From Betaproteobacteria bacterium (GTDB taxonomy: Bacteria; Pseudomonadota; Gammaproteobacteria; Burkholderiales; Rhodocyclaceae): a DNA stretch of 64,000 nt. The notes under the pieces were generated by a model. The model made no database searches. It was not told where the DNA came from and worked only from the letters and a program-made list of their open reading frames with translations. Shown here in pieces: positions 54,609 through 63,765 of the stretch. Position 1 is the first letter of the stretch, and each line of letters opens with the position of its first letter. The position numbers were made by a program, and so were the translations under genes. The stretch spans positions 276,948-340,947 of the forward strand of contig VEPL01000007.1 of assembly GCA_012026885.1 (NCBI GenBank), given 5' to 3'.

Positions 54609-55834
54609 CCCGCGATGAGGTGCGAGACGAGTCCGTCGGCGAGCTTGGGTTCGAACCAGGTCGATTTGGGCGGCATCACTTCGCCGGAGTCGGCGACGGC
54701 CATCAGGTCGGCCATTTGTGTCGGGTGCATGGCGAAGGCGACCGCCATTTCGCCGCTGTCCACGCGTCGCTCGAGTTCTGCGAGGCCGCGGATGCCGCCG
54801 ACGAAGTCGATGCGCTTGTCGCGGCGAAGGTCGCCGATGCCGAGGACAGGGCCGAGCAGTTGCTCGGAGAGGACGCTGACGTCGAGCCGGCGGACCGGAT
54901 CGGCGGCGGGAACGCGGGCCGGGTCGATGGCGAGACGGTACCAGCGGCCGCCGAGGTACATGCCGACGATGCCGGGGCGCTCGGGCGCGAAGCGGCCGGC
55001 GGCCGGGGTCACGCCGAAGCGCTCGCCGGTGCGGGCGAGGAACTCCGCGGGCGAGAGCCCGGCGAGGTCGCGCACGACGCGGTTGTAATCCATGATGCGC
55101 ATCTCGTGCGCCGGGAAGATCACGGCCAGGAAGCTGCCGGCGTCGCCTTCGTCACCGGCGGCGCGGTGCGCTGCGGCGACGCGGGAGGCGGCGGCCGAAC
55201 GATGGTGGCCGTCGGCGATATAGAGCGCCGGCATGGCCTCGAAGGCGGCGCCGAGGGCGGCGATGGCATCGCCGCCGGCGATCGCCCACACCGTATGGCG
55301 CACCCCGTCGAGGGTGGCGTCGGCCACCGGCTCGCCGGCGGTAGCCGCGGCGAGGAGGGCGTCGGCGGCGGCCGAATCCGGGTAGGCGAGCAGCACCGGC
55401 CCGGTCTGCGCAGCGAGCGCCTCGATCTGGCGCACGCGGTCGTCTTCCTTGTCCGGGCGGGTGAATTCGTGGCGGCGGATGCGGTTGCTGTCGTAATCGG
55501 CGACCGAGGCAGCGACGACGAGGCCGGTCTGGACGTGTGCGCCCATCTCCAGACGATAGGCATAGTAGCGGGGTGTTTCGTCGCGCACGAGGAAGCCGTC
55601 GGCGATCAGGCGGCGGAAATTGTCGGCCGAGCGCGCGTAGACCGCAGGCGAATACGGGTCGGTATCCGCCGGCAGGTCGATTTCCGCCTTGGAGATATGC
55701 AGGAAGCTGGCCGGCCGGCCGGCCGCGCGCTCGCGCGCCTCGGCACTGGAGAGCACGTCGTAGGGCGGGGCGATGACGTCGGCCGCGCGGCCAGGGGCCG
55801 GGCGCAGTCCGCGGAAGGGCTGGATAAGGGGCAT
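54605..55834 (-). CDS. DUF1015 family protein
   Basis: 409 residues. The start PLIQPFRGLRP and VIAPPYDVLSSAEA (about 20) and later YIADGHHRSAAA (about 217) are DUF1015 signatures; the His-His-Arg motif looks catalytic or metal-binding. Frequently near serine genes (serA, serC, serB), as here next to serB by ATGA overlap, suggesting a role in serine metabolism. Biochemistry unknown to me. Confidence 0.9.
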   Translation of the reverse strand: MPLIQPFRGLRPAPGRAADVIAPPYDVLSSAEARERAAGRPASFLHISKAEIDLPADTDPYSPAVYARSADNFRRLIADGFLVRDETPRYYAYRLEMGAHVQTGLVVAASVADYDSNRIRRHEFTRPDKEDDRVRQIEALAAQTGPVLLAYPDSAAADALLAAATAGEPVADATLDGVRHTVWAIAGGDAIAALGAAFEAMPALYIADGHHRSAAASRVAAAHRAAGDEGDAGSFLAVIFPAHEMRIMDYNRVVRDLAGLSPAEFLARTGERFGVTPAAGRFAPERPGIVGMYLGGRWYRLAIDPARVPAADPVRRLDVSVLSEQLLGPVLGIGDLRRDKRIDFVGGIRGLAELERRVDSGEMAVAFAMHPTQMADLMAVADSGEVMPPKSTWFEPKLADGLVSHLIAG

Positions 55835-55857
55835 CGTCTTGTCGGCGCCGGTCGTCT

Positions 55858-56931
55858 TCAGCCGAGGCGTTCCGGCAACACGTCGCGCAGCAGCACGGCG
55901 GCGTCGCGGATCATCTTCTCGGTGGTGTCCCAGTCGACACAGGCATCGGTGACCGAGCAGCCATACTTGAGCTGGGTCAGGTCGGCCGGGATGGCCTGGT
56001 TGCCGGCCTCGATGTTCGATTCGATCATCACGCCGACCAGCGACTTGTTGCCGCCGCGGATCTGGTTGACGATGTCGGTCATCACCAGCGGCTGCAGTTC
56101 CGGCTTCTTGAAGCTGTTGGCGTGCGAGCAGTCAACGACGATGTTGGCCGGCAGTTTCGCCTTGACCATCGCCTGCTCGGCCATCGAGACCGAGACCGTG
56201 TCGTAATTCGGGCGCCCGTCACCACCACGCAGGACGACGTGGCCGTGCGCATTGCCCTTGGTGCGCACGACGGCGACCTTGCCGGCGCCGTTGATGCCGA
56301 GGAAGGAGTGCGGCTTGGAGGCGGAAAGAATGGCGTTGATCGCCACCGTCAGGTCGCCGCTGGTCCCGTTCTTGAAGCCGACCGGCGTCGATAGCCCGGA
56401 GGACATCTCGCGGTGCGTCTGCGACTCGGTGGTGCGGGCGCCGATCGCGGTCCACGTGATCAGGTCGCCGTAATACTGCGGCGAAATCGGGTCGAGCGCC
56501 TCGGTGCCGGTGGGCAGGCCGATCTCGGCGATGTCGAGCAGGAACTGGCGCGCCTTCTCCATGCCGATATCGACGCGGAAGGAGTCGTCCATGAACGGGT
56601 CGTTGATGTAGCCCTTCCAGCCGACCGTGGTGCGGGGCTTCTCGAAGTAGACGCGCATGATCAGCTGCAGCGTGTCACCCACCTCGTCGGCAAGCGCCTT
56701 CAGGCGGCGGGCGTAGTCGAGGCCGGCGACCGGGTCGTGGATCGAGCAGGGGCCGACGACGACGAAAAGGCGGGGGTCCTTGCGGTCGAGGATGTCGCGC
56801 AGCAGGCGGCGGCCGTGGGTCACGGACTTCGTCGCCTTCGCGCTGATCGGCAGGCGCGCGTGGATTTCCTCCGGCGTCGGCATCGTGTCGAAGGCGGTAA
56901 CGTTGATGTTTTCGGTGTTGGGGGTGGTCAT
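55858..56931 (-). CDS. aroG: 3-deoxy-7-phosphoheptulonate synthase (class I alpha)
   Basis: 357 residues, standard for AroF/G/H. First step of the shikimate pathway (PEP + erythrose-4-phosphate to DAHP). Motifs: FVVVGPCSIHDP (about 60), MRVYFEKPRTTVGWKG (PEP-site), ARTTESQTHREMSSGLSTPVGFKNGTSG (active site), VDCSHANS (metal). Which amino acid inhibits it cannot be told with certainty. Starts 3 bases after the mfd stop. Confidence 0.95.
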   Translation of the reverse strand: MTTPNTENINVTAFDTMPTPEEIHARLPISAKATKSVTHGRRLLRDILDRKDPRLFVVVGPCSIHDPVAGLDYARRLKALADEVGDTLQLIMRVYFEKPRTTVGWKGYINDPFMDDSFRVDIGMEKARQFLLDIAEIGLPTGTEALDPISPQYYGDLITWTAIGARTTESQTHREMSSGLSTPVGFKNGTSGDLTVAINAILSASKPHSFLGINGAGKVAVVRTKGNAHGHVVLRGGDGRPNYDTVSVSMAEQAMVKAKLPANIVVDCSHANSFKKPELQPLVMTDIVNQIRGGNKSLVGVMIESNIEAGNQAIPADLTQLKYGCSVTDACVDWDTTEKMIRDAAVLLRDVLPERLG

Positions 56932-56934
56932 TTT

Positions 56935-59900
56935 TCAGTGGCTCAACTGGCGGATCATGTCTTTCACCGCGCCGAGCTTGTCGTTCAGCGACGGGCAATG
57001 GCGCAGAAGGGAGATTTTATCCTGTCCCGCCAGTTTGTACCGGCGGTCACTCTGGATCAAATGAATGATCTTCATCGGGTCGATAGGCGGATTCTTCGAG
57101 AATTCCGGCCCGAATTGCAGGGTGATCTGGTCACTGGTGGCATCGAGCTTGTGCACGCACAGCGGCTTGACCAGCAGGCGCAGCCGGTGCGTGGCGACCA
57201 GCGCCTGTGCCTGCAGCGGCAGTTCGCCGAAGCGGTCGATCAGTTCCTCCTGCATGGCATCGAGCTCCTCGCCGGATTCGCAGTTGGACAGGCGCTTGTA
57301 GAGGGTGAGCCGCTCGTGCACGTCGGGGCAGAAGGCATCGGGGAGCAGCGCCGGCGTACGCAGGTTGATCTCTGTGCCAATGCCGAGCGGCTGCGTCAGG
57401 TCGAGGGTGTCGACCGCCTTGCCCTGGCGCAGCTGGGCGACGGCGCGGTTGAGCATGTCGGCGAAGACGTTGAAGCCGACTTCCTGCATTTCGCCCGACT
57501 GGCTGTCGCCGAGGACCTCGCCGGCGCCGCGGATCTCGAGGTCGTGCATGGCGAGGAAGAAGCCGGCGCCGAGTTCCTCGGACATCTGGATGGCCTCGAG
57601 GCGCTGCTTCGCCTGCTTGGTCATCGACTTCTCGTCGTCGACCAGCAGGTAAGCGTAGGCCTGGTGGTGCGAGCGGCCGACGCGGCCGCGCAACTGGTGC
57701 AGCTGGGCGAGCCCGAACTTTTCAGAGCGGTTGATCAGGATGGTGTTTGCATGCGGGTTGTCGATGCCGGTCTCGATGATGGTCGTGCACAAGAGCAGGT
57801 TGGCGCGCTGCTGCGTGAAGTCGCGCATGACCCGCTCGAGTTCGCGCTCGGCCATCTGGCCGTGGCCGATGACGATGCGCGCCTCGGGCACCAGCTTTTC
57901 CAGCCTTTCGCGCATGTTCTCGATCGTATCGACCTCGTTGTGCAGGAAATACACCTGGCCGCCGCGCTTGAGTTCGCGCAGCACGGCCTCGCGGATGATG
58001 CCGTCGGAGAACCTGCTGACGAAGGTCTTGATGGCGAGGCGCTTCTGCGGCGCCGTGGCGATCACCGAGAAATCGCGCAGGCCCTCCATAGACATCGCCA
58101 GCGTGCGCGGGATCGGCGTTGCCGTCAGGGTCAGCACATCGACCTCGGCGCGCAGGGCCTTCAGCGTTTCCTTCTGGCGCACGCCGAAGCGGTGTTCCTC
58201 GTCGATGACGACGAGGCCGAGGCGGTCGAATTTCACGTCCTTGCCGATCAGCTTGTGGGTGCCGATGATGACGTCGATCCTGCCCTCGGCCAGTTCCTTC
58301 AGCGCCTGCGCCGACTCCTTGGCGGTCTTGAAGCGGGACAGCTCGGCGACCTTGACCGGCCAGTCGGCGAAGCGGTCGGCGAAGGTCTGGTAATGCTGCT
58401 CGCAGAGGAGCGTGGTCGGGCAGAGCACGGCGACCTGCTTGCCGCCGGCCACCGCGCAGAAGGCGGCGCGCAGTGCGACCTCGGTCTTGCCGAAGCCGAC
58501 GTCGCCGCAGACCAGCCGGTCCATCGGCTTGCCCGACTTCATGTCGGCGATGACGGCGGCGATCGCCTGCGCCTGGTCGGCGGTTTCCTCGAAACCGAAG
58601 CCGTCGGCGAAGGCCTCGTAGTCGTGCTCGGAGAAGGCGAAGGCATGGCCCTGGCGGGCGGCACGGGCGGCGTAGAGGGCGAGCAGCTCGGCGGCGGTGT
58701 CGCGCGCCTGCTCGGCCGCCTTGCGCTTGGCCTTCTCCCATTGGCCGGAGCCGAGCGTGTGCAGCGGCGCTGCGTCGGGCTCGGCGCCCGAATAGCGGGA
58801 GATGACGTGCAACTGGGCCACCGGGACGAACAGCTTGGCCTCGTTGGCGTAATGCAGCTCGAGGAATTCCTGATCGCCCAGTCCCAGATCCATGCGCACC
58901 AGGCCCCGGTAGCGGCCGATGCCGTGGCTCTCGTGCACGACCGGGTCGCCGACCTTGAGTTCGGTCAGGTCCTTGAGCCAGTTGTCGAAGCCGGCCTTGC
59001 GTGCCGCCTCGCGCCGGGTGCGCCGGGGTGCGCCGGCATAGAGCTCCGTTTCGGTAACGAAGGCGAGGTCCGGCAACGCGAAGCCGGCGTGCAGGGGGGC
59101 CACCCCCAGTGCCAGCGGCGCATCGCCGGCCACGAAGGCCTCCCGGTCGGCGCTGGCAGCCGGCTGCAGCCCGTGCTCGGCGAGCATCGCCGCCAGCGTC
59201 TCGCGGCGGCCGGCCGATTCGGCGAGCAGCAGCACGCGCCCTGGGCCGGTGGCCAGCCAGGCCTTGAGGCGGCCGAGCGGATCCTCGGCCCGGCGGTCGA
59301 CCGACACGTCGGGCAGAGTCGCGGACGACGCCGCGGCATCGCCGGTTTTCGCGGCGAGGGCGACGCGGACGTAGTCCTTCGCCGCGGCAAAGAAGGCCTC
59401 GCCGGTCAGGAACAGCGCTTCCGGCGGCAGCAACGGCCGCGCCTTGTCGCCCTGCAGCAGGTCGTGGCGCGAGCGTGTGTCCTTCCAGAAAGCGGCAATG
59501 GCAGCCGGCGCGTCCCCGTGCGTGACGAAGACCGCGTCGGCCGGCAGGTAGGCAAAAATGGTCGCCATCTCCTCGAAGAAGAGCGGCAGGTAATACTCGA
59601 TGCCGGCGCTGGCGATGCCCTGCGAGACATCCTTGTAGATGCCCGAACGGGCCGGGTCGCCCTCGAAGGCTTCGCGGAACTTCTGGCGGAAGCGGGTGCG
59701 GCCGGCATCGTCCAGCGGGAACTCGCGCGCTGGCAGCAGGCGAACCTCCGGCACCGGGTAGATGGTGCGCTGGGTGTCGACGTCGAAGGTCTTGATGCTC
59801 TCGATCTCGTCATCGAACAGGTCGAGCCGGTAGGGTACCGGCGAGCCCATCGGGAAGAGGTCGATCAGGCCGCCGCGGATCGAGTATTCGCCCGGTGAAA

Positions 59901-60384
59901 CCACCTGGGTGACGTGCGCGTAGCCGGCCAGTGTGACCTGAGCGCGGAATTTCTCGGCATCGATGCGCTCGCCCTTCCGGAAGGCGAAGGTGTAGGCGGC
60001 CATGAATTCCGGCGGCGCCAGGCGGTAGACCGCGGTCGCGGCCGGCACCAGCAGGATGTCGAGTTCGCCCTGCAGTGCGGCCCACAGGGTCGCCAACCGC
60101 TCCGAGACGAGGTCCTGGTGCGGCGAAAAATGGTCGTAGGGGAGCGTTTCCCAGTCCGGCAGCAGGCGCACGCGCAGGCCGGGTGCGAACCACGGGGTCT
60201 CGTCGAGAAGCCGCTGGGCATCGGCGGCGCTGGCGGTGACGACGGCGAGCAGGCGTCCCGGGTTGCCCGCCGCCAGTTCGGCCAGCGCCAGCGCATCGGA
60301 CGAGCCGGCGAGGCCGCCGAGGTCGAGGCGCGAACCCGCCCTGGGCAGGGCGGGCAGGGAGAGCAGGGGACGGGGAGCGGGCAC
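56935..60384 (-). CDS. mfd: Transcription-repair coupling factor Mfd
   Basis: 1149 residues from a GTG at 60384 (MPAPRPLLSLPALP). UvrB-like N-terminal region, RNA polymerase-interacting domain (about 465-545: VGDPVVHESHGIGRYRGL), RecG-like translocase with GDVGFGKTEVALRAAF (Walker A), VIDEEHRFG (DEEH box) and LTATPIPRTL, TRG motif region RVGRSHHQAYAYLL and C-terminal D7. It releases stalled polymerase and recruits UvrA. Head of a minus-strand run mfd-aroG. Confidence 0.97.
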   Translation of the reverse strand: MPAPRPLLSLPALPRAGSRLDLGGLAGSSDALALAELAAGNPGRLLAVVTASAADAQRLLDETPWFAPGLRVRLLPDWETLPYDHFSPHQDLVSERLATLWAALQGELDILLVPAATAVYRLAPPEFMAAYTFAFRKGERIDAEKFRAQVTLAGYAHVTQVVSPGEYSIRGGLIDLFPMGSPVPYRLDLFDDEIESIKTFDVDTQRTIYPVPEVRLLPAREFPLDDAGRTRFRQKFREAFEGDPARSGIYKDVSQGIASAGIEYYLPLFFEEMATIFAYLPADAVFVTHGDAPAAIAAFWKDTRSRHDLLQGDKARPLLPPEALFLTGEAFFAAAKDYVRVALAAKTGDAAASSATLPDVSVDRRAEDPLGRLKAWLATGPGRVLLLAESAGRRETLAAMLAEHGLQPAASADREAFVAGDAPLALGVAPLHAGFALPDLAFVTETELYAGAPRRTRREAARKAGFDNWLKDLTELKVGDPVVHESHGIGRYRGLVRMDLGLGDQEFLELHYANEAKLFVPVAQLHVISRYSGAEPDAAPLHTLGSGQWEKAKRKAAEQARDTAAELLALYAARAARQGHAFAFSEHDYEAFADGFGFEETADQAQAIAAVIADMKSGKPMDRLVCGDVGFGKTEVALRAAFCAVAGGKQVAVLCPTTLLCEQHYQTFADRFADWPVKVAELSRFKTAKESAQALKELAEGRIDVIIGTHKLIGKDVKFDRLGLVVIDEEHRFGVRQKETLKALRAEVDVLTLTATPIPRTLAMSMEGLRDFSVIATAPQKRLAIKTFVSRFSDGIIREAVLRELKRGGQVYFLHNEVDTIENMRERLEKLVPEARIVIGHGQMAERELERVMRDFTQQRANLLLCTTIIETGIDNPHANTILINRSEKFGLAQLHQLRGRVGRSHHQAYAYLLVDDEKSMTKQAKQRLEAIQMSEELGAGFFLAMHDLEIRGAGEVLGDSQSGEMQEVGFNVFADMLNRAVAQLRQGKAVDTLDLTQPLGIGTEINLRTPALLPDAFCPDVHERLTLYKRLSNCESGEELDAMQEELIDRFGELPLQAQALVATHRLRLLVKPLCVHKLDATSDQITLQFGPEFSKNPPIDPMKIIHLIQSDRRYKLAGQDKISLLRHCPSLNDKLGAVKDMIRQLSH

Positions 60385-60446
60385 GGCGGGTGCGGGGTGC
60401 GGCTGGGGGCCGAATTATAGCGGCTCGGCCGCCGCACCGGCCGGAT

Positions 60447-61202
60447 TCAGTACGAATCCAGCGGGATGGCGGCGACGATGCTGCCGTCCTGCGTATCGAC
60501 CAGCGCGGTCCAGAATTCCTTGCGCCCGACCAGCGGCAGGTAGGCGAGCCGCTCCGGCGGGCGGCCACTGGCGGTAACGTGGCGGTCGAGCAAGGCGGCT
60601 TCGTTCGGGAAGCGCCGGCGCAGGTCGGCAAGCGGCTTGCTCTCGCGCCTTACCGCGTCGAGCGCTTCCGGGTAGGGGCGCCAGAAATCGGGGCGGGTAC
60701 CGATCGGCAGGCCGGCCAGCTCGGCCATCACCACGTCGGCTCTTTCTTCGCCGGTGACCGGGCGCACGGCCAGCGTCGTCGGGCCAGTGACCGGCAAGGC
60801 GTCGATGCCTGCCGGCGTCTTGGGCACCAGTTCGGCAGGCACTTCGATGGCATGGACGACGCGGAAGCGGTCGATCTCGAACACCAGATGCACCGGGCGG
60901 GCGACGAACACGGTATGCAGGCCGTAAACCAGCGCGGCGACCTGGGTCAGCCCGATCACCGAAAAATCGAAGAGCAGCGCCCGGCGCGATTTGTCGGGGC
61001 GGTAGACGACGAAGGTGAGCAGCGGGCCGAGGATGACGTCGACGGTGACGAGGATGAGGAACAGTTCGCGGCCGCCGGACAACTCGCGGTAGGGATAGGG
61101 ATACCAGACGAAGAAGACGACGACGGCGGCAAGGAGGGCGACGGCCAGGCTGATCGAGAAGTGGATCGCCAGGGCCTTGATGCGGGCGCGGAGGTGGGTC
61201 AT
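60447..61202 (-). CDS. TfpX/TfpZ-family type IV pilin accessory protein
   Basis: 251 residues. Three to four N-terminal membrane helices (about 13-35, 45-65, 80-100), starting LRARIKALAIHFSISLAVALLA and FFVWYPYPYRELSGGREL, which are typical for TfpX/TfpZ, followed by a periplasmic domain (100-251). Proteins of this family help assemble a particular pilin in Pseudomonas. No pilin gene is nearby in the window; upstream DNA (about 120 bases to the AmmeMemo enzyme) is short. Confidence 0.88.
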   Translation of the reverse strand: MTHLRARIKALAIHFSISLAVALLAAVVVFFVWYPYPYRELSGGRELFLILVTVDVILGPLLTFVVYRPDKSRRALLFDFSVIGLTQVAALVYGLHTVFVARPVHLVFEIDRFRVVHAIEVPAELVPKTPAGIDALPVTGPTTLAVRPVTGEERADVVMAELAGLPIGTRPDFWRPYPEALDAVRRESKPLADLRRRFPNEAALLDRHVTASGRPPERLAYLPLVGRKEFWTALVDTQDGSIVAAIPLDSY

Positions 61203-61325
61203 GGTGATGCGGGGACGGTGTTCTCAGCTGTCGTCTGAGGTATGGGCGAAGGTGGCCGGATTCAAGGGCCGGGCGCTGCCGGTTGCGGTCGACGCCCGAA
61301 AACGGGCGAATTCTACGCCAATGGC

Positions 61326-62420
61326 TCAGGCGCCGAGGCGCACCGGTATCCGGCGCGGGCCGAAGGCCCTGCCGTCGCGTCCGAGCGCCTTGCCCCAGCG
61401 GCCGGCGATGGCGGTGCGGCAGTGCGGGCAGCGCCCGTCCGCGTCGAGGTCGTAGCGGCGGATGTCGTACCAGTCGCGCACGATCAGCGCGGCATGGCAC
61501 GACGGGCAGAAGGTGGTGCCGCCCTCGCTGTCGTGCACGTTGCCGGTGAACACGTGGTGCAGCCCGGCATCGCGTGCGATGCGCCGGGCCAGCGCCAGCG
61601 TGGCGGGCGGCGTCGGCGGCAGGTCACCCATCTTCCAGTCGGGGTGGAAGGCGGTGAAGTGGAGCGGGACGTCGGGGCCGAGTTCCTTCGCTACCCAGCT
61701 CGCCAGTTCGTTGACCTCGTCGGCGCCGTCGTTGTGGCCGGGAATCAGCAGCGTGGTGATTTCCAGCCAGCAGTCGGTCTCGTGATGGATGTAGGCGAGC
61801 ATGTCGAGCACCGGTTGCAGGTGGGCGACGCAGAGCTTGCGGTAGAAATCCTCGGTGAAGGCCTTGAGGTCGACGTTGGCGGCATCCATGACGGCGAAGA
61901 ACTCCTTCGCCGGCTCGCGGTGGATGTAGCCGGCGGTCACCGCGACGTTGCGGATGTCCTGCGCGCGGCAGGCGAGTGCAGTGTCGATCGCGTACTCGGC
62001 GAAGACCACCGGGTCGTTGTAGGTGTAGGCGACGCTGTCGGCACCGTAGCGGCGGGCGGCAGCGGCAATCATCTCCGGCGTCGCGTGGTCCATCAGGCGG
62101 TCCATGTCCTTCGACTTGGAGATGTCCCAGTTCTGGCAGAACTTGCAGGCGAGGTTGCAGCCGGCGGTGCCGAACGACAGGATGCTGCTCCCCGGGTAGA
62201 AGTGGTTGAGCGGCTTCTTCTCGACCGGATCGATGCAGAAGCCTGACGAGCGGCCCCAGGTGGTCAGCGTCATCGCGCCGTCCTGCATCATGCGGACGAA
62301 GCAGGCGCCGCGCTGGCCCTCGTGCAACTGGCAGTCGCGCGGGCAGAGGTCGCACTGGATGCGCCCGTCGGGCAGCGCGTGCCACCAGCGGGCCGGGTGC
62401 CGGCTCTCGGGAACGGTCAT
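61326..62420 (-). CDS. amrS: AmmeMemoRadiSam system radical SAM enzyme
   Basis: 364 residues from the ATG at 62420 (AAGGAGGG upstream). Radical SAM cluster CNLACKFCQNW (C-x3-C-x2-C, about 76-83), N-terminal C-x2-C-x3-C (CDLCPRDC, about 24-31), and C-terminal zinc-ribbon-like CPSC and CPHC. PflA-like fold with YNDPVVFAEY and LKAFTEDFYRKL. The family is linked to AMMECR1 and MEMO1 proteins, encoded upstream here with ATGA overlap, but its reaction is not known to me. Confidence 0.93.
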   Translation of the reverse strand: MTVPESRHPARWWHALPDGRIQCDLCPRDCQLHEGQRGACFVRMMQDGAMTLTTWGRSSGFCIDPVEKKPLNHFYPGSSILSFGTAGCNLACKFCQNWDISKSKDMDRLMDHATPEMIAAAARRYGADSVAYTYNDPVVFAEYAIDTALACRAQDIRNVAVTAGYIHREPAKEFFAVMDAANVDLKAFTEDFYRKLCVAHLQPVLDMLAYIHHETDCWLEITTLLIPGHNDGADEVNELASWVAKELGPDVPLHFTAFHPDWKMGDLPPTPPATLALARRIARDAGLHHVFTGNVHDSEGGTTFCPSCHAALIVRDWYDIRRYDLDADGRCPHCRTAIAGRWGKALGRDGRAFGPRRIPVRLGA

Positions 62421-62965
62421 GGCCTGCCCTCCTTCCACTTGCGTACCTGGTAGCGCTCGAGGCGGACGTCGGGGCCCCAGTAGCCGGGTGGCAGCCCGGC
62501 CTTCTGCTTCAGGTGGGCCATGAACACCGCCGGGTCGGGCAACTGCTCCCAGACCTGGGGCAGGAAGGTCGCGCGGCGCCCGCCGGCGGAAAAGATCACG
62601 CCATCAATGCCAGGCCGCAACTGCGCGAGCGCATCGGCTTCGCCGGTGAAGGTCATCGGCTGCGCCGGCGTCAACAGGGATACCTCGACGCGCGTCGCCG
62701 GCAGTTCGTCGGCCGCCAACCGCGGGAAGCGCGGGTCGCGAAAGGCGGCGTTGCGGGCATTGTCCTCGACGTCGGCGCGCAGGGGGCGCCAGGCCTGCAG
62801 GCTGCCGATGCAGCCACGCAAGGCGCCATCCTGCGTCAAAGTGACGAAGGTCGCGCCGGATTCCTGCAGTTCCGGCAGGTCGACGGCTGCCGGCGCCGCC
62901 TGGCCGAACTCGCGGGCGATGGCGGCGCGCGCCAGGATGAGGAGGGTGTTGCCGAGGTCAGGCAT
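62417..62965 (-). CDS. amrA: AMMECR1-domain protein AmrA
   Basis: 182 residues from the ATG at 62965, which overlaps the MEMO1 stop by 8 bases. AMMECR1 signature LRGCIGSLQAW (about 50-60) and AFRDPRFPRLAADEL with VEVSLLTP. Conserved Cys in RGCIG may be functional. Ends on the radical SAM start (ATGA). Confidence 0.93.
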   Translation of the reverse strand: MPDLGNTLLILARAAIAREFGQAAPAAVDLPELQESGATFVTLTQDGALRGCIGSLQAWRPLRADVEDNARNAAFRDPRFPRLAADELPATRVEVSLLTPAQPMTFTGEADALAQLRPGIDGVIFSAGGRRATFLPQVWEQLPDPAVFMAHLKQKAGLPPGYWGPDVRLERYQVRKWKEGRP

Positions 62966-63755
62966 CGGGTTCCTCGAAGGCGAAGGCGGCATAGCCGACG
63001 ACGCGCTGCTTGTCGCCGGCGGTGTCGCCCGAATTGCAGCGGTGCAGCAGGCGCACCGCGAGGCCGCGCCGGCGCGCGGCGAGCAGCAGGCCGTTCACCG
63101 GGTAAGCCCCGCAGGCCTCGTCGGGACGGATGTGCGAGTCGAATTGCACGATGCGCTGGCAGGTATCCGCATCGACCGCGCTGGCAGCGGCATAGGGCAG
63201 GAAGTGCGAGAGGTCGGAGCTGATGACGATCAGCGTCTCCGGGCCGCCCCAAAGGCGCTCGAGCACGGTGGCCACGGCTTCCGGCGGCGCATGGCCGACG
63301 GCCAGGGGAACCACGCGGAAGGCTGCCAGCACACGCTGCAGGAAGGGAAGATGCACTTCCAGCGAGTGTTCCTGCGCGTGCACCCGGTCGCTGGCGACAA
63401 CGTAGGGCAGGTCGGCGATTTTCGCCACGGCTTCGCTGTCGACCGCAACCGCGCCGAGCGGCGTGGCCAGCGTGTCGGCCTCGGTCAGCGCGAGGCCGTT
63501 CACGGCGACGCGGTGGGTCGGGCCAAGCAGGATGACGCGGGTGATGGTTTCGCGCCACGGTGCGAGCAGGGCATAGGCGCGGGCGGCGGTCGATCCGGAA
63601 TAGATGTAGCCGGCGTGCGGGACGATCAGCGCCTTGGGCTGGCGGGCGGCGGCGGCCGGTGCGGCGGCGAGCAGGGCATCGACGTCGCGCTGGAGGACGG
63701 CCGGGTTGCCGGGGTAGAACATGCCGGCGACGGCTGGCGGGCGGACATGGGCCAT
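62958..63755 (-). CDS. amrB: MEMO1-family dioxygenase-like protein AmrB
   Basis: 265 residues. AVAGMFYPGNPAVL, LIVPHAGYIYSGSTAARAYALL (about 45-66, His ligand), LLGPTHRV (about 75), and SSDLSHFLPY (about 190) are the MEMO1 signature; the three His residues match those that bind metal in MEMO-type proteins of the class III extradiol dioxygenase fold. First gene of the AMMECR1/MEMO/radical SAM trio, starting 10 bases downstream of the DUF4010 gene. Confidence 0.92.
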   Translation of the reverse strand: MAHVRPPAVAGMFYPGNPAVLQRDVDALLAAAPAAAARQPKALIVPHAGYIYSGSTAARAYALLAPWRETITRVILLGPTHRVAVNGLALTEADTLATPLGAVAVDSEAVAKIADLPYVVASDRVHAQEHSLEVHLPFLQRVLAAFRVVPLAVGHAPPEAVATVLERLWGGPETLIVISSDLSHFLPYAAASAVDADTCQRIVQFDSHIRPDEACGAYPVNGLLLAARRRGLAVRLLHRCNSGDTAGDKQRVVGYAAFAFEEPDA

Positions 63756-63765
63756 GACAGCTCCT

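Noticed and set aside
56413..59898. 1161-residue plus-strand open frame opposite mfd and aroG
   Set aside because: Spans two minus-strand genes; shadow caused by high GC, not a gene.
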